From: Pyxidicoccus parkwaysis
GTDB taxonomy: Bacteria; Myxococcota; Myxococcia; Myxococcales; Myxococcaceae
DNA length: 64,000 bases
Assembly: GCF_017301735.1 (NCBI RefSeq)
Contig: NZ_CP071090.1
Span: 8,980,001-9,044,000 of the forward strand
Direction of reading: 5' to 3'
Every line of letters starts with the position of its first letter. The first letter of the stretch is position 1. Below the pieces are notes generated by a model. That model was not told the DNA's origin and did not search any database. It saw nothing but the letters and a program-made list of their open reading frames with translations. Positions 26,501 to 34,777 of this stretch are shown here, one piece after another. The position numbers and the translations under genes are program-made.

Positions 26501-27900
26501 ACCTCCAGCACGGACTGGTACTCCTCCCACGTGAGCGAGCGGTATGGGTACGCGCGCTGGAAGAGGCTGAAGAGGGCGCGCTCGTCCCACTCCTCGCAGG
26601 CGCACGCGGCCACAATCTGCTGCGCCAGCACGTCCAGCGGCTTCTCCGGAATGCGCACCGCGTCCAGGTCGCCCTCGCGCACGGCGTTGAGGAGCGCGGC
26701 GCACTCCATCAGCTCGTCGCGCGTCATGGCGAAGAGGATGCCCTTGGAGATGCCCGCCTTGTGGTGGCCCGCGCGGCCCACGCGCTGGAGCAACACGGAG
26801 ATGGCGCGCGTGGTGCCGAGCTGCACCACCAGGTCCACGTTGCCCACGTCGATGCCGAGCTCCAGCGACGCGGTGGCCACCATGGCGCGCAGCTGCCCGG
26901 ACTTCAGCTTCTCCTCCGCCGCCAGCCGGATTTCGCGCGACATGCTGCCGTGGTGCGCGGCCACGGTGCCCTCGCCCAGCCGCTCGCCGAGGTCGTGCGC
27001 CACGCGCTCCGCCATCTTCCGCGTGTTGACGAAGATGAGCGTGGTGCGGTGCTGTCCGGTCAGCTCCACCAGCCGGTCATAGACCTGGCCCCACATCTCG
27101 TGCGTGGCGAGCGAGGACAGCTCCGCGTCCGGAATCTCCAGCGTCATATCCCACGGACGCAGGTGCCCCACCTCCACGCGCCTGCACTCGCGATGGGAGG
27201 CACCGGTGAGGAAGGCGGAGATGGCGTCCAGCGGCTTCTGCGTGGCGGACAGGCCGATGAGCTGCGGGCGCACCTCCGTGAGCGCCTTGAGCCGCTCCAT
27301 GGACAGCGCGAAGTGGCTGCCACGCTTGTCTCGCGCGAGCGCGTGGATTTCGTCCACGATGACGGTGCGCACCTGGCGCAGCGTGGCGCGGGCGCGCTCG
27401 GCGGTGAGGTAGAGGTAGAACGACTCCGGCGTGGTGATGAGGATGTGCGGCGGACGGCGCACCATCTGCGTGCGCTCGGAGGCCGGCGTGTCACCGCTGC
27501 GCACCTGCACGCGCAGGTCCTGGGGCGAGTAGCCCTCCGCGCGGGCGCGGGTGAGCAGCTCCTCCAGCGGCTGGAGCAGGTTCTTCTGCACGTCGTTGCC
27601 CAGCGCCTTGAGGGGCGACACGTAGAGCACCTGCGTGGCGTCCGGCAGCGAGCCCTCCAGCGCGAGGCGGAAGAGGGAGTCCAGCGCGGCGAGGAACGCG
27701 GTGAGCGTCTTGCCGCTGCCGGTGGGGGCCGCGATGAGCACGTCATGCCCGGCCTGGATGAGCGGCCACCCTTCGACCTGGGGACGGCTGGGCTCGCCCA
27801 GGCGCTCGGCGAACCAGCGGCGCACCACGGGGTGGAACGGCGCGAGCGCGGGATGCGCCGCGTACTCGGTGGCGAAGTCGAGGCTGATCTGCGGGGCCAT
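23557..27900 (-). CDS. lhr: Lhr-family ATP-dependent helicase
   Basis: The 1447-residue superfamily 2 helicase has the Walker A motif APTGSGKT (K64), the Walker B DEIH (183-186), a SAT motif in the first 240 residues, and motif VI QRVGRAGHH in the second RecA domain. A winged-helix/beta-barrel Lhr core and a long C-terminal half of the bacterial Lhr type follow. Bacterial Lhr proteins are DNA-damage-inducible 3'-to-5' translocases on single-stranded DNA that unwind DNA and RNA:DNA hybrids. The length agrees with the full-length bacterial form. Within the C-terminal part, an Arg/Pro-rich linker occurs near residue 1160. The start is the ATG at 27900. Confidence 0.92.
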   Translation of the reverse strand: MAPQISLDFATEYAAHPALAPFHPVVRRWFAERLGEPSRPQVEGWPLIQAGHDVLIAAPTGSGKTLTAFLAALDSLFRLALEGSLPDATQVLYVSPLKALGNDVQKNLLQPLEELLTRARAEGYSPQDLRVQVRSGDTPASERTQMVRRPPHILITTPESFYLYLTAERARATLRQVRTVIVDEIHALARDKRGSHFALSMERLKALTEVRPQLIGLSATQKPLDAISAFLTGASHRECRRVEVGHLRPWDMTLEIPDAELSSLATHEMWGQVYDRLVELTGQHRTTLIFVNTRKMAERVAHDLGERLGEGTVAAHHGSMSREIRLAAEEKLKSGQLRAMVATASLELGIDVGNVDLVVQLGTTRAISVLLQRVGRAGHHKAGISKGILFAMTRDELMECAALLNAVREGDLDAVRIPEKPLDVLAQQIVAACACEEWDERALFSLFQRAYPYRSLTWEEYQSVLEVLSEGIAAARGRAGIHLHRDRVNQRLKGRRGVRITALTNGGAIPDTFTFSVTAEPEGKVVGTLDEDFAVESSPGDIFLLGSTAWRIQRVMGSTVVVEDAKGAPPNVPFWRGEAPGRTDELSAQVGRLRDDLLKREDAASFLEKDLRMPPPAVDALMGYLRLGRKMLDAVPSHNTVVAERFFDEAGGMQLIIHAPFGSRINRAWGMALRKRFCRSFDFELQAAATEDGILLSLGEQHSFPLADIFDFLHPDHVEEVLVQAVLQAPIFGTRFRWVASRALALHRFMGGKRVAPNLQRARSEDLLAAVFPAQVGCQDNHGGGDIELPDHPLVKQTMDDCLREAMDIEGLREVLRRMRDGRIKLEARDVPEPSVFAHAMIHSQPYTFLDDAPAEERRVRNVALRRAMPAEDAAAFGALDAAAIATVVEDAAPPMRDEDELHDALLQLILVHPHEVPRGLEVPLFKQGRVAWLELPAGRFLVSAERGSAVRALFPDAVTQPPLPALPHDRPVEREAAILQVVRGRMEMLGPTTVAELAKLTLLPEDDVNAALHGLESQGSVLRGRFRPLESPLAPGETPPLEWCDRRLLQRIHRMTVGRLRKEIEPLSAQDFMRFLFRWHHLEDVDALRGSTGLLKAVRLLQGYEAPASAWERFLLPVRMRGYTPDMLEKACYAGEVAWGRLTMKDAKPPPGPRRGAPVDPAPTPPPRSRASPTRNAPLTFALREDLEWMLTAARPHAVLADGDVWTPPDLSTAAKDVVTVLERRGACFFQDLVSRARRLPAEIEDALWELVARGLVTADAVQNLRILQSPAHRKRQKLLQRGGPGRWSLLAPAEPKPQDEVMDQLARLFLNRYGIVWRDLVMREALAPTWRELLFVYRRMEARGEVRGGRFVAGFVGEQFALPEAVDMARAVRRQAPSGVRVQLSGVDPLNLTGVVTPGPRVPAMPGNVVTYVDGVPRGVDEVEEENDANVGEDTEGGNGEVMAS

Positions 27901-28132
27901 GCGTACCTCTCAGAAGCAGCCTGAACACAGGTGCAGCCCGGCGTCAACGCGCCGCCAGTGTCCCCGGGAGCTACGGGTTGCCCACGAGGACACTGGGCAA
28001 ACCCTGAACGCGCGTCTGCTCGCAAACCGGCACGTGGCCGGAGTGTTACCTGGTGCCCACGGGCGGCGACGCGGCGCGGCGGTACGAGCGTGCCGGTGAC
28101 ACGTTGCGTGCTACCCCATTTCCCATCCCGCC

Positions 28133-29617
28133 ATGGCCCCCTCTTCCCACCGTTACGCGCTCGAAGCGCTCAACCCGGATGGCTTCCTCGCGCTCCGCTC
28201 CCTCGGAGCCGCGGAAGGCCCCGACGACTTCGTCTGTGACTACGCCAACCCCGCAGCCGAGCTGCTGCTGGGAGAGGGCCTCGTGGGCCCGCCGCTCATC
28301 GCGAGCCGGCCCGCGCTGGCGGGAATGCATGCGCCGTGGATGGCCACGCTCGTCACCGGCGCACGCACGGAGCACGCCTTCAGCGTGGGCGAGGGCGAGT
28401 CCGCGCGACAGGTGCGCGCCCGCTCGGTGCGCATGGAGGACGGCTGCCTGGCCGTGTGGCTGGCGGACATCACCGAGGAGGCCCGCTTCGTCGTGGAGGC
28501 GGATGCCTTCGAGGAGCGGATGAGCGCCTACGTGGAGTGCATGCCGGACGCATTCCTCGCGCTGGACGGCGGCTTCCGGGTGCGTCACCTCAACCGCACC
28601 GCGGAGAAGCTCTTCGGCCTGAGCCGCGACGAATTGATGGGCCGCGTGCTGTGGAGCGCGTACGAGGAGGAGCCCGAGTCCACGCTGCGCCGCCAGTTGC
28701 AGCGCGCGCTGAGCACCGGACGCACGGTGGAGTTCGAGGAGTGCCTGCCCACGCCGAAGCTCCACGTGCGCGTGACGGCGGTGCCCTCGGCGCGCGGGCT
28801 CCTGGTGTACGTGGCGGACATCACCCAGCGCAGGCGCTCGGAGGACTCGCTGCGCCGCACCAGCGCCCTGTTCACCGCGGTGCTCCAGGGCTGCACGGAC
28901 GCCATCTACACGAAGGACCTGGCCGGCCGGTACACGCGCATCAACCCCGCCGGCGCGCGGCTGATGGGGAAGACGGTGGACGAGGTGCTGGGCCACACGG
29001 ACGCGGAATTGTGGCCGGACGAGGCACGCCACACCGCCGCGCATGACCGCGAGGTGCTGGCCTTCCGCCACACCTTCACCTACGAGGAGGTGCAGCGCGG
29101 CCCCAAGCAGCGCGTGTGGCTGTCCACCAAGGGCGTGCTCAAGGACGACACGGGCGCGGTGTTCGGCCTGTTCGGCATCAGCCGAGACATCACCGACCGC
29201 AAGGCCATGGAGGAGGCGCTGCGGCGCAACGAGGCGCGCATGCTCCAGGCGCTGTCCGCCGCGTCGCTGACGCTGTTCGATTTGCGGCTGCCGGAGGGCA
29301 CGCTGCACTGGGAGCGCAACGCGGCGGCGCTCTTCGGACAGGCGGAGCTTCCGGTGGAGGAGGCGCTAGGCACGTTCCTGTCTCGCGTCCATCCGGAAGA
29401 CAGGCTCGGCGTGGCGGAGCGGCTGGCCCGCTGCGCCGAGGCGCCGGGCGAGGTGGTGCTGGACTACCGTGTGCTGATGGCGGACGGCCACGTGCGGCGG
29501 CAGGCGTTGCGGGCCCGCTCGCGCGCGGAGGACGGGAGAATCGGCCGCGTGCTCGGCGTGCTGGCAGACATCACCCACCGGGCGCCGGGCGCCACGGGCG
29601 TCATCCAGGCGGCGTGA
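28133..29617 (+). CDS. Multi-PAS domain protein without an output domain
   Basis: The 494-residue soluble protein appears to be made of four PAS/PAC units: residues about 15-120 (degenerate), 128-235, 240-360 and 370-485. The PAC ends read as VADITQRR, SRDITDRK and LADITHR. There is no histidine kinase, GGDEF, EAL, HTH or phosphatase domain after the last PAS. The stop at 29617 is clean, and the downstream 90 bp show no continuation in any frame. It could be an orphan sensor that works through protein-protein contact, or a kinase whose catalytic half was lost. It is divergent from lhr across 232 bp and convergent with the DUF2378 gene. Confidence 0.82.
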   Translation: MAPSSHRYALEALNPDGFLALRSLGAAEGPDDFVCDYANPAAELLLGEGLVGPPLIASRPALAGMHAPWMATLVTGARTEHAFSVGEGESARQVRARSVRMEDGCLAVWLADITEEARFVVEADAFEERMSAYVECMPDAFLALDGGFRVRHLNRTAEKLFGLSRDELMGRVLWSAYEEEPESTLRRQLQRALSTGRTVEFEECLPTPKLHVRVTAVPSARGLLVYVADITQRRRSEDSLRRTSALFTAVLQGCTDAIYTKDLAGRYTRINPAGARLMGKTVDEVLGHTDAELWPDEARHTAAHDREVLAFRHTFTYEEVQRGPKQRVWLSTKGVLKDDTGAVFGLFGISRDITDRKAMEEALRRNEARMLQALSAASLTLFDLRLPEGTLHWERNAAALFGQAELPVEEALGTFLSRVHPEDRLGVAERLARCAEAPGEVVLDYRVLMADGHVRRQALRARSRAEDGRIGRVLGVLADITHRAPGATGVIQAA

Positions 29618-29709
29618 GCTTCGCGACAGCCGAGTGAGTCGAACACCAAGGCCTGACTGCGCGACCTGCAGCGTCCGGTATGGGTGGCGGCTCGCCTCGA
29701 AGCAGTCCC

Positions 29710-30303
29710 TCAGCCGCGCGCGCTGTTGGCAGCCACCGGACTCCGCGCCACACCACGCGTCCACGTCAGCCGGAACGTCGCCGCCGTGCCGTCGAAGGCG
29801 ATGGGGTCCACGCGCACGTTGCCCGCGCCCGCGCAGCGCAGCGTCTCCGCGAGGAAGCCGGCGGCGAAGTACGGGTTGTCCGCCGTGACGTCCTTCATCC
29901 ACAGCGTGGCCGAGTCCTGCGTGGACTCCTCCACGCGCACCTCGTTGAAGTTGTTGCCGGCGCGGACGTTGTACGGCACCCGCTCCAGCGTGCGGCGCGG
30001 CCCCAGGTGCGTGACGAGCGCCATGCTGGCCCGCCCCACCGACGTCTGCCGGAAGCCCTGCAGGTAGCGCGCGCCCAGCTCGTAACAGGCCTCGTGCACG
30101 GGCAGCGCGGGGTACACGTCCTTCGCCGCCACCCGCAGGAAGCCGTGCCACTGCTCCACCGTGTAGTGCGGCCGCAGCGGCTCCGACAAATCCAGGCCCA
30201 CCGCCTTCAGCCGCAGGCGGGCTTCCCGGGTGAGGTGCGGCCCGAGGGCGCGCACGAAGAGGGCTTCCACGGACTGCGCGAAGATGAGCTTCTCGGACGG
30301 CAT
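29710..30303 (-). CDS. DUF2378 (TIGR02265) Myxococcales-specific protein
   Basis: The 197-residue product starts with MPSEKLIFAQSVEALFVRAL, the usual N-terminus of this family, in which a strand and helix are followed by a conserved Gly-Leu-Asp-Leu segment and a central YELG motif. The family is known only from myxobacteria, where it occurs in many paralogues. Its function is unknown. I placed the start at ATG 30303 instead of the in-frame position at 30345 because this matches the family N-terminus. The gene is 74 bp downstream of the REC-PAS kinase gene on the same strand and may share its transcript. This gene is the best single marker of the host lineage in the window. Confidence 0.85.
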   Translation of the reverse strand: MPSEKLIFAQSVEALFVRALGPHLTREARLRLKAVGLDLSEPLRPHYTVEQWHGFLRVAAKDVYPALPVHEACYELGARYLQGFRQTSVGRASMALVTHLGPRRTLERVPYNVRAGNNFNEVRVEESTQDSATLWMKDVTADNPYFAAGFLAETLRCAGAGNVRVDPIAFDGTAATFRLTWTRGVARSPVAANSARG

Positions 30304-30377
30304 GACCGAAAGGTGGCAACTCCCCCGTTCAACGGCGAGGGTCAACGCACCGCATCCGTCCGCTTGTCATCAACGCC

Positions 30378-31838
30378 TCAACGGGGCAGTCGTACCGTGA
30401 AGGTCGTTCCACTCGCGGCGCTGGACGTCACGTCCACGTCACCGCCATGGCCACGGATGATTTGCGAGGCGATGTAGAGCCCCAGCCCCAGGCCCCCGGC
30501 CGAGCCGTCCTCCGGCCTCGACTTGCGTCCCCGCCTCCAGACGCTGAAGACGTGCGGCAGCTCCTCGGGAGGAATGGGCACGCCCAGGTTGTGCACGCGC
30601 AGCACCGCGCCCTTCGGGCCGCCCTCGGCGTGCACCGACACCAGGCTGTCCGTGGGGCTGTACTTCAGCGCGTTGGCCAGCAGGTTGCCCAGCGCCTGCT
30701 CCAGCCGGTCCGCGTCCCAGTCGCCCCGGCCGTCCCCCAGCATCTCGAGGTGCACGAGGCGCCCGGGGTGGCTGGCGCGCAATTCCTCCACGCTGCGGCG
30801 TACGACATCGAACAAATCACCGGGCGCGCGCATCACCGGAATGCCGCCGCCCAGCCTCGCGCGGGCGAAGTCCAGGAGCTGGCGAATCATCCGGTCCATC
30901 CGCTCCGCGCTGGTGAGGATGCGGCCGGTGAGGTTGGACTGCCGCTCGTCCAGCCCGCCGCGCCGCTGGAGCTGCTGCGCGGACATGGACAGCGCGTTGA
31001 GCGGGTTGCGCAAGTCGTGCCCGAGCATGCCGATGAACTGCTCGCGGAACTCCTCCGCGCTGCGATGCTCGGTGACGTCGCGCGAGGAGGTCATCACCGC
31101 CAGCACCCGCCCGTCCGGGCCCACCGCGGGCGACACCACGAAGTCGAAGTGCCGGGGCCCCTGGTCCGAGGACAGGGTGATGGAGCCCCGCTGCACCTGG
31201 CCCGTGCGCAGCGCCGCCTCCACGTATTGGACATAGGGCGTGAGCGCCGGGTCCTTCGCGAGCATCTCCCGCGGCGTCAGCCCCGTGCCGTGCACGGCGT
31301 GGCTGCCCCGCGCCGCGTAGAGCGCCGCGTTGGCGAAGAGCACGCGCCCGGCGCCGTCGTAGAGGACGATGGGGTCCGCCGCGCTGGAGATGGCCAGCTC
31401 CAGCAGGCGCCGCTGGTGCTCCACCTCTTGCGACAGCGCGCGCACCTCGCGCTCCGCCTTGCGCAGCCGCAAGAGCGCGTGCACCTGGGCGACCAGCTCC
31501 TCCGGGTCCACCGGGGCCACCAGGTAGCCGTCCGCGCCATGCTCCAGGCCCTGCGCCCGGTCGCCCGGCCCCACGGCCTGCGCGGACAGGTGCAGCACCA
31601 GCACGTTGTGGGTGCGCGGCGCCGTCTTCAGCCGCCGGCACACCTCCAGCCCGCTGATGTCCGGCAGGCGCACGTCGAGGATGACGAGGTCCGTGTGCTC
31701 GTCCGTGAGCACCAGCGCCTCGTGGCCGGAGCCGGCCTCCATTACGCGGAAGCCGGCCAGGCCCAGCACGCGCGAAGTCACGTACCGGCTGGCGACGTCG
31801 TCATTGACGTTGAGGATGACCGCGGGCTTTGAAGTCAT
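30378..31838 (-). CDS. Hybrid histidine kinase, REC-PAS-HisKA-HATPase
   Basis: The 486-residue soluble kinase has an N-terminal receiver (D13-D14, phospho-acceptor D55), a short coiled coil near 130-155, a PAS domain with a PAC end at SSRDVTEHR, HisKA with phospho-histidine H274 in GHDLRNPL, and HATPase_c with an NLLANALKYS N box and GGLGLGLY G2 box. Placing the receiver first is common in myxobacteria, where such proteins relay phosphate from another kinase. The F-box region is intact. The start at ATG 31838 avoids 16 extra residues of low-complexity sequence. The partner kinase and output regulator are not identifiable here. It is divergent from the cysteine synthase gene. Confidence 0.9.
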   Translation of the reverse strand: MTSKPAVILNVNDDVASRYVTSRVLGLAGFRVMEAGSGHEALVLTDEHTDLVILDVRLPDISGLEVCRRLKTAPRTHNVLVLHLSAQAVGPGDRAQGLEHGADGYLVAPVDPEELVAQVHALLRLRKAEREVRALSQEVEHQRRLLELAISSAADPIVLYDGAGRVLFANAALYAARGSHAVHGTGLTPREMLAKDPALTPYVQYVEAALRTGQVQRGSITLSSDQGPRHFDFVVSPAVGPDGRVLAVMTSSRDVTEHRSAEEFREQFIGMLGHDLRNPLNALSMSAQQLQRRGGLDERQSNLTGRILTSAERMDRMIRQLLDFARARLGGGIPVMRAPGDLFDVVRRSVEELRASHPGRLVHLEMLGDGRGDWDADRLEQALGNLLANALKYSPTDSLVSVHAEGGPKGAVLRVHNLGVPIPPEELPHVFSVWRRGRKSRPEDGSAGGLGLGLYIASQIIRGHGGDVDVTSSAASGTTFTVRLPR

Positions 31839-32004
31839 TCGAGTAGACGGAACGCTTTCGTAGCCGCGACCCCTACCCGACGCCAAGTGATACCGCCCGG
31901 AGAGTGTCCGCTTCCCGGGCAGGCGAGCTACCAGGGGCCATCAACTCCGCAAAAAGCGCGCGGGCGCTCCCCGCAGGGGGCCATTTCGCGATAGTGAAGG
32001 CCGC

Positions 32005-32967
32005 ATGCGTCCTCCCTGTCGCCCACTCCCCGCGGATGGCCGCTTCCTCCAGGCCGTGGGCCCCACGCCGCTCGTCCCCGTCCGTCTGGAAGAGGACGGT
32101 CCCACCATCTGGTGCAAGCTGGAGTTCCTCAACCCCAGCGGCTCCACCAAGGACCGCATCGCCCGCTACATGCTGGAGAAGGCCTGGCGCCTGGGCGAGC
32201 TGTGCCCGGGCGGCGAGGTCATCGAGGCGTCCAGCGGCTCGACGAGCATCGCCCTCGCGCTGGCCTGCGCGCAGATGGGGCTGCGCTTCACGGCGGTGAT
32301 GCCGGAGGGTGTCACCGGCGAGCGCGTGCTCACCATCCGCGCCTACGGCGGCGAGGTGGAGCTGGTGGCGCGCGACGCGGGCGTGCGCGGCGCGGTGGCC
32401 CGGGCGGAGGAACTGGCCCGCGAGCGCAAGGCGTTTGCCCCGCGCCAGTTCGAGAACCCGGACAACGCCGAGGCGCACCGCGTGTGGACGGGGCAGGAAA
32501 TCCTCTCGCAGGTGCCGGGCGGACTGGTGCACGGCGTGGTGAGCGGCGTGGGCACCGGCGGCACCGTGGTGGGGCTGTACCAGGCCTTCGCCGAGGCCGG
32601 CTGCCCGGTGACGCCCTTCGTGGCGAAGCCCATCGCCGGACTGGGCTGTGACCTCGAGTGCTGCAGCTTCAGCCCCCGCGTGCCCGGCGTGGTGGACGGC
32701 ATCTCCAAGCTGTACCGCGAAGCGGACATGCCCGGCCGCGTGGAGCTGGACGTGTCGGACGAGCTGGCCATGTGCACCGCGCGCGCCCTCATCCGCCGCG
32801 GCTTCCCGGTGGGCCCCTCCTCCGGCCTCAACTACGCCGCCGCCGTCGAGGCCTCGAAGCGCCTGGGCCCCGGCGCCCAGGTGGTGACGGTGTTCCCGGA
32901 CCGCATGGAGCGCTACTTCTCCACCGAGCTCATCCAGCCCCGGCTCTCCGCGCGCGGTGCGGCCTGA
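32005..32967 (+). CDS. Cysteine synthase family PLP enzyme
   Basis: The 320-residue fold-type II PLP enzyme has the Schiff-base lysine K49 in NPSGSTKDR, the substrate loop SSGSTS near residue 77 and the phosphate-binding loop GVGTGGT near 190. This matches O-acetylserine sulfhydrylase (CysK/CysM), but cystathionine beta-synthase and related enzymes share these motifs, so the exact acceptor is uncertain. Two adjacent cysteines (GCDLECCSF, near residue 220) are unusual and could bind metal or act in redox. The ATG has a GAAGG site eight bases upstream. No other sulfur-assimilation genes are nearby. Confidence 0.85.
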   Translation: MRPPCRPLPADGRFLQAVGPTPLVPVRLEEDGPTIWCKLEFLNPSGSTKDRIARYMLEKAWRLGELCPGGEVIEASSGSTSIALALACAQMGLRFTAVMPEGVTGERVLTIRAYGGEVELVARDAGVRGAVARAEELARERKAFAPRQFENPDNAEAHRVWTGQEILSQVPGGLVHGVVSGVGTGGTVVGLYQAFAEAGCPVTPFVAKPIAGLGCDLECCSFSPRVPGVVDGISKLYREADMPGRVELDVSDELAMCTARALIRRGFPVGPSSGLNYAAAVEASKRLGPGAQVVTVFPDRMERYFSTELIQPRLSARGAA

Positions 32968-33092
32968 GCGCCACGCGCAGGCGAACCCGCTACGCAGGAG
33001 GACCCTGAAACCACCGGCCTTCCTTGGCGGCGCAACTTCTGGAGCCTGGGGGCGATAATCCGCCACGTCCCCCTCGTTTCGAGAGAGCCCCC

Positions 33093-33953
33093 ATGACTGT
33101 CCGCCTCCCTCCCGCCTCCGCGACCCGCACGGCTCCGGCGACGCTCACCCGTAGCGCCGCGGCCAACACGGCGGTGACGGCCCCTCCCGCCGGCCTGCGC
33201 AAGGGCGACGAGGGCCCCAAGGTGAAGCAGCTCCAGGACGCGCTGGTGAAGCTGGGCTACATGACGAAGGCCCAGGTCAGCACCGGCTACGGCACCTTCG
33301 GCCCGAAGACGGAAGCGGCGGTAAAGAAGTTCCAGGGCGACAAGAAGCTGCCCACCACCGGCTACTACGGCGACCTCACGCACGCGGCGCTGAAGAAGGC
33401 GCTGTCCAGCGGCGGCAAGCCGCCCGTGGACGGCCCGACGAAGCCTCCGCCGAGCACGGGTGGAAAGTTCACCAAGCCGCCCGTCGTGAGCGCGCCCTCG
33501 CCCAACTACAACGAGCGCGGCGGCAAGGACATCGACACCATCGTCCTGCACCACACCGGCTCCAACAACGGCGCGGGCGACCTCGCGTGGATGCGCAACC
33601 CGAAGAGCGAGGTGTCGGCGCACTACATGATTGACCGTGACGGGAAGATTTATCAGCTCGTCAACGACCAGAAGCGCGCGTGGCACGCGGGCAAGGGCGA
33701 GCTGCACGGCGTGCCCAGCGACATCAACGGCCGCTCCATCGGCATCGAAATCGTCAACCTCGGCGACGGCAAGACGCCCTTCACGGATGCGCAGTACAAG
33801 TCGCTCACCCAGCTCACCGGCTACCTGAAGCAGACGTACGACGTGCCGATGAAGAACATCGTCGGCCACGCGGACGTCGCGGTGCCCAAGGGCCGCAAGA
33901 ACGACCCGGCGCCCAACTTCGACTGGAACCGGCTGAAGAAGGGCATCTCCTGA
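33093..33953 (+). CDS. Peptidoglycan-binding N-acetylmuramoyl-L-alanine amidase
   Basis: The 286-residue product has a PG_binding_1 domain (about 35-100, with LRKGDEGPKVKQLQ) followed by a Pro/Gly-rich linker and an Amidase_2 (type 2, zinc) domain with the metal-binding LHHTGS near residue 153 and a later GHAD histidine near 265. It cleaves the amide between muramic acid and L-alanine. There is no typical signal peptide; the N-terminus is rich in Ala, Thr and Arg. It may therefore be an effector exported by another route or an intracellular recycling or phage-like lysis enzyme. The start at 33093 follows a purine-rich GAGAGAG stretch. It precedes mntP by 101 bp. Confidence 0.88.
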   Translation: MTVRLPPASATRTAPATLTRSAAANTAVTAPPAGLRKGDEGPKVKQLQDALVKLGYMTKAQVSTGYGTFGPKTEAAVKKFQGDKKLPTTGYYGDLTHAALKKALSSGGKPPVDGPTKPPPSTGGKFTKPPVVSAPSPNYNERGGKDIDTIVLHHTGSNNGAGDLAWMRNPKSEVSAHYMIDRDGKIYQLVNDQKRAWHAGKGELHGVPSDINGRSIGIEIVNLGDGKTPFTDAQYKSLTQLTGYLKQTYDVPMKNIVGHADVAVPKGRKNDPAPNFDWNRLKKGIS

Positions 33954-34054
33954 GCGAAGGCCTTCCCCCACGTGCGGTGAGGAGGCGGGCTTCTCCGCCG
34001 GACCTCCCGCGCGGGCGGGTAGTCGCGGAGCACCGGATGCGATAGGGAGCGCCC

Positions 34055-34624
34055 ATGCTCTCCCTGCCCCTGGTGCTCCTGGCGCTTGGCCTTTCCATGG
34101 ATGCCACGGCCGTGGCGATGACGAGCGGCTTCTCGGCGCCGCGCGTGCGGCTGCGCGACGCGCTGCTGCTGGCGCTCTTCTTCGGCGGCTTCCAGGCGCT
34201 GATGCCCGTCCTCGGCTGGGCGGCGGGTGCGCGCTTCGCCAATGCCATCGCCGCGTGGGACCACTGGCTCGCCTTCGTGCTGCTGGGCGGAATCGGCGCG
34301 AAGATGCTGCACGAGGCCTTCACCCACAAGGACGGGGGCGAGGCCCCGCGCTCCAACCCGTTCAGCCTCCGGGTGCTGCTGGTGCTCGCCATTGCCACCA
34401 GCATCGACGCCCTGGTGGCGGGCCTCACCCTGCCGACGCTCGACGTGCGCCCGCTGCTCGCGGCCGCCTTCATCGGCATCACCACCTTCGTGCTCTCCTT
34501 CGCGGGCGTGGAGGCGGGCCGCCGCTTCGGAGACCGCTTCGGGAGCAAGCTGGATGCGCTCGGCGGCATCGTGCTCATCCTGCTCGGGACGCGGACGCTG
34601 ATCGAGCACCTGACCGCGCGCTGA
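34055..34624 (+). CDS. mntP: MntP-type manganese efflux pump
   Basis: The 189-residue protein has six predicted membrane helices and the duplicated Asp-containing motifs of MntP: GLSMDATAVA in the first helix and TSIDALVAGL in the fourth. MntP exports Mn(II) and protects against manganese toxicity. The His-rich cytoplasmic loop near residue 80-90 (HEAFTHK) is also common. A GGGAG ribosome site precedes the ATG. In many bacteria mntP is controlled by a yybP-ykoY riboswitch; I found no match in the 101-bp upstream gap. Confidence 0.9.
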   Translation: MLSLPLVLLALGLSMDATAVAMTSGFSAPRVRLRDALLLALFFGGFQALMPVLGWAAGARFANAIAAWDHWLAFVLLGGIGAKMLHEAFTHKDGGEAPRSNPFSLRVLLVLAIATSIDALVAGLTLPTLDVRPLLAAAFIGITTFVLSFAGVEAGRRFGDRFGSKLDALGGIVLILLGTRTLIEHLTAR

Positions 34625-34777
34625 GCCGCCCTCCAGGGCCGGTCCGTGTCATCCAGGCGGAGGCAGACGCCACCGAGTGACGGGAACCGGACCCGGCGCC
34701 CTCGCGCCGCCCGTGCCTCCTCCCCACGCGCGCCCATCATCTCGGGCTCGCGCGTCTGCTTCGGGAGGAGATGCCGC

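Noticed and set aside
24655..27924. A 1089-codon plus-strand frame opposite lhr
   Set aside because: It is an antisense shadow of the helicase with no motif; Walker A, DEIH and motif VI are on the minus strand.
33954..34054. yybP-ykoY manganese riboswitch ahead of mntP
   Set aside because: The 101-bp gap lacks the conserved loops of the family and is too short for the full element plus ribosome site.
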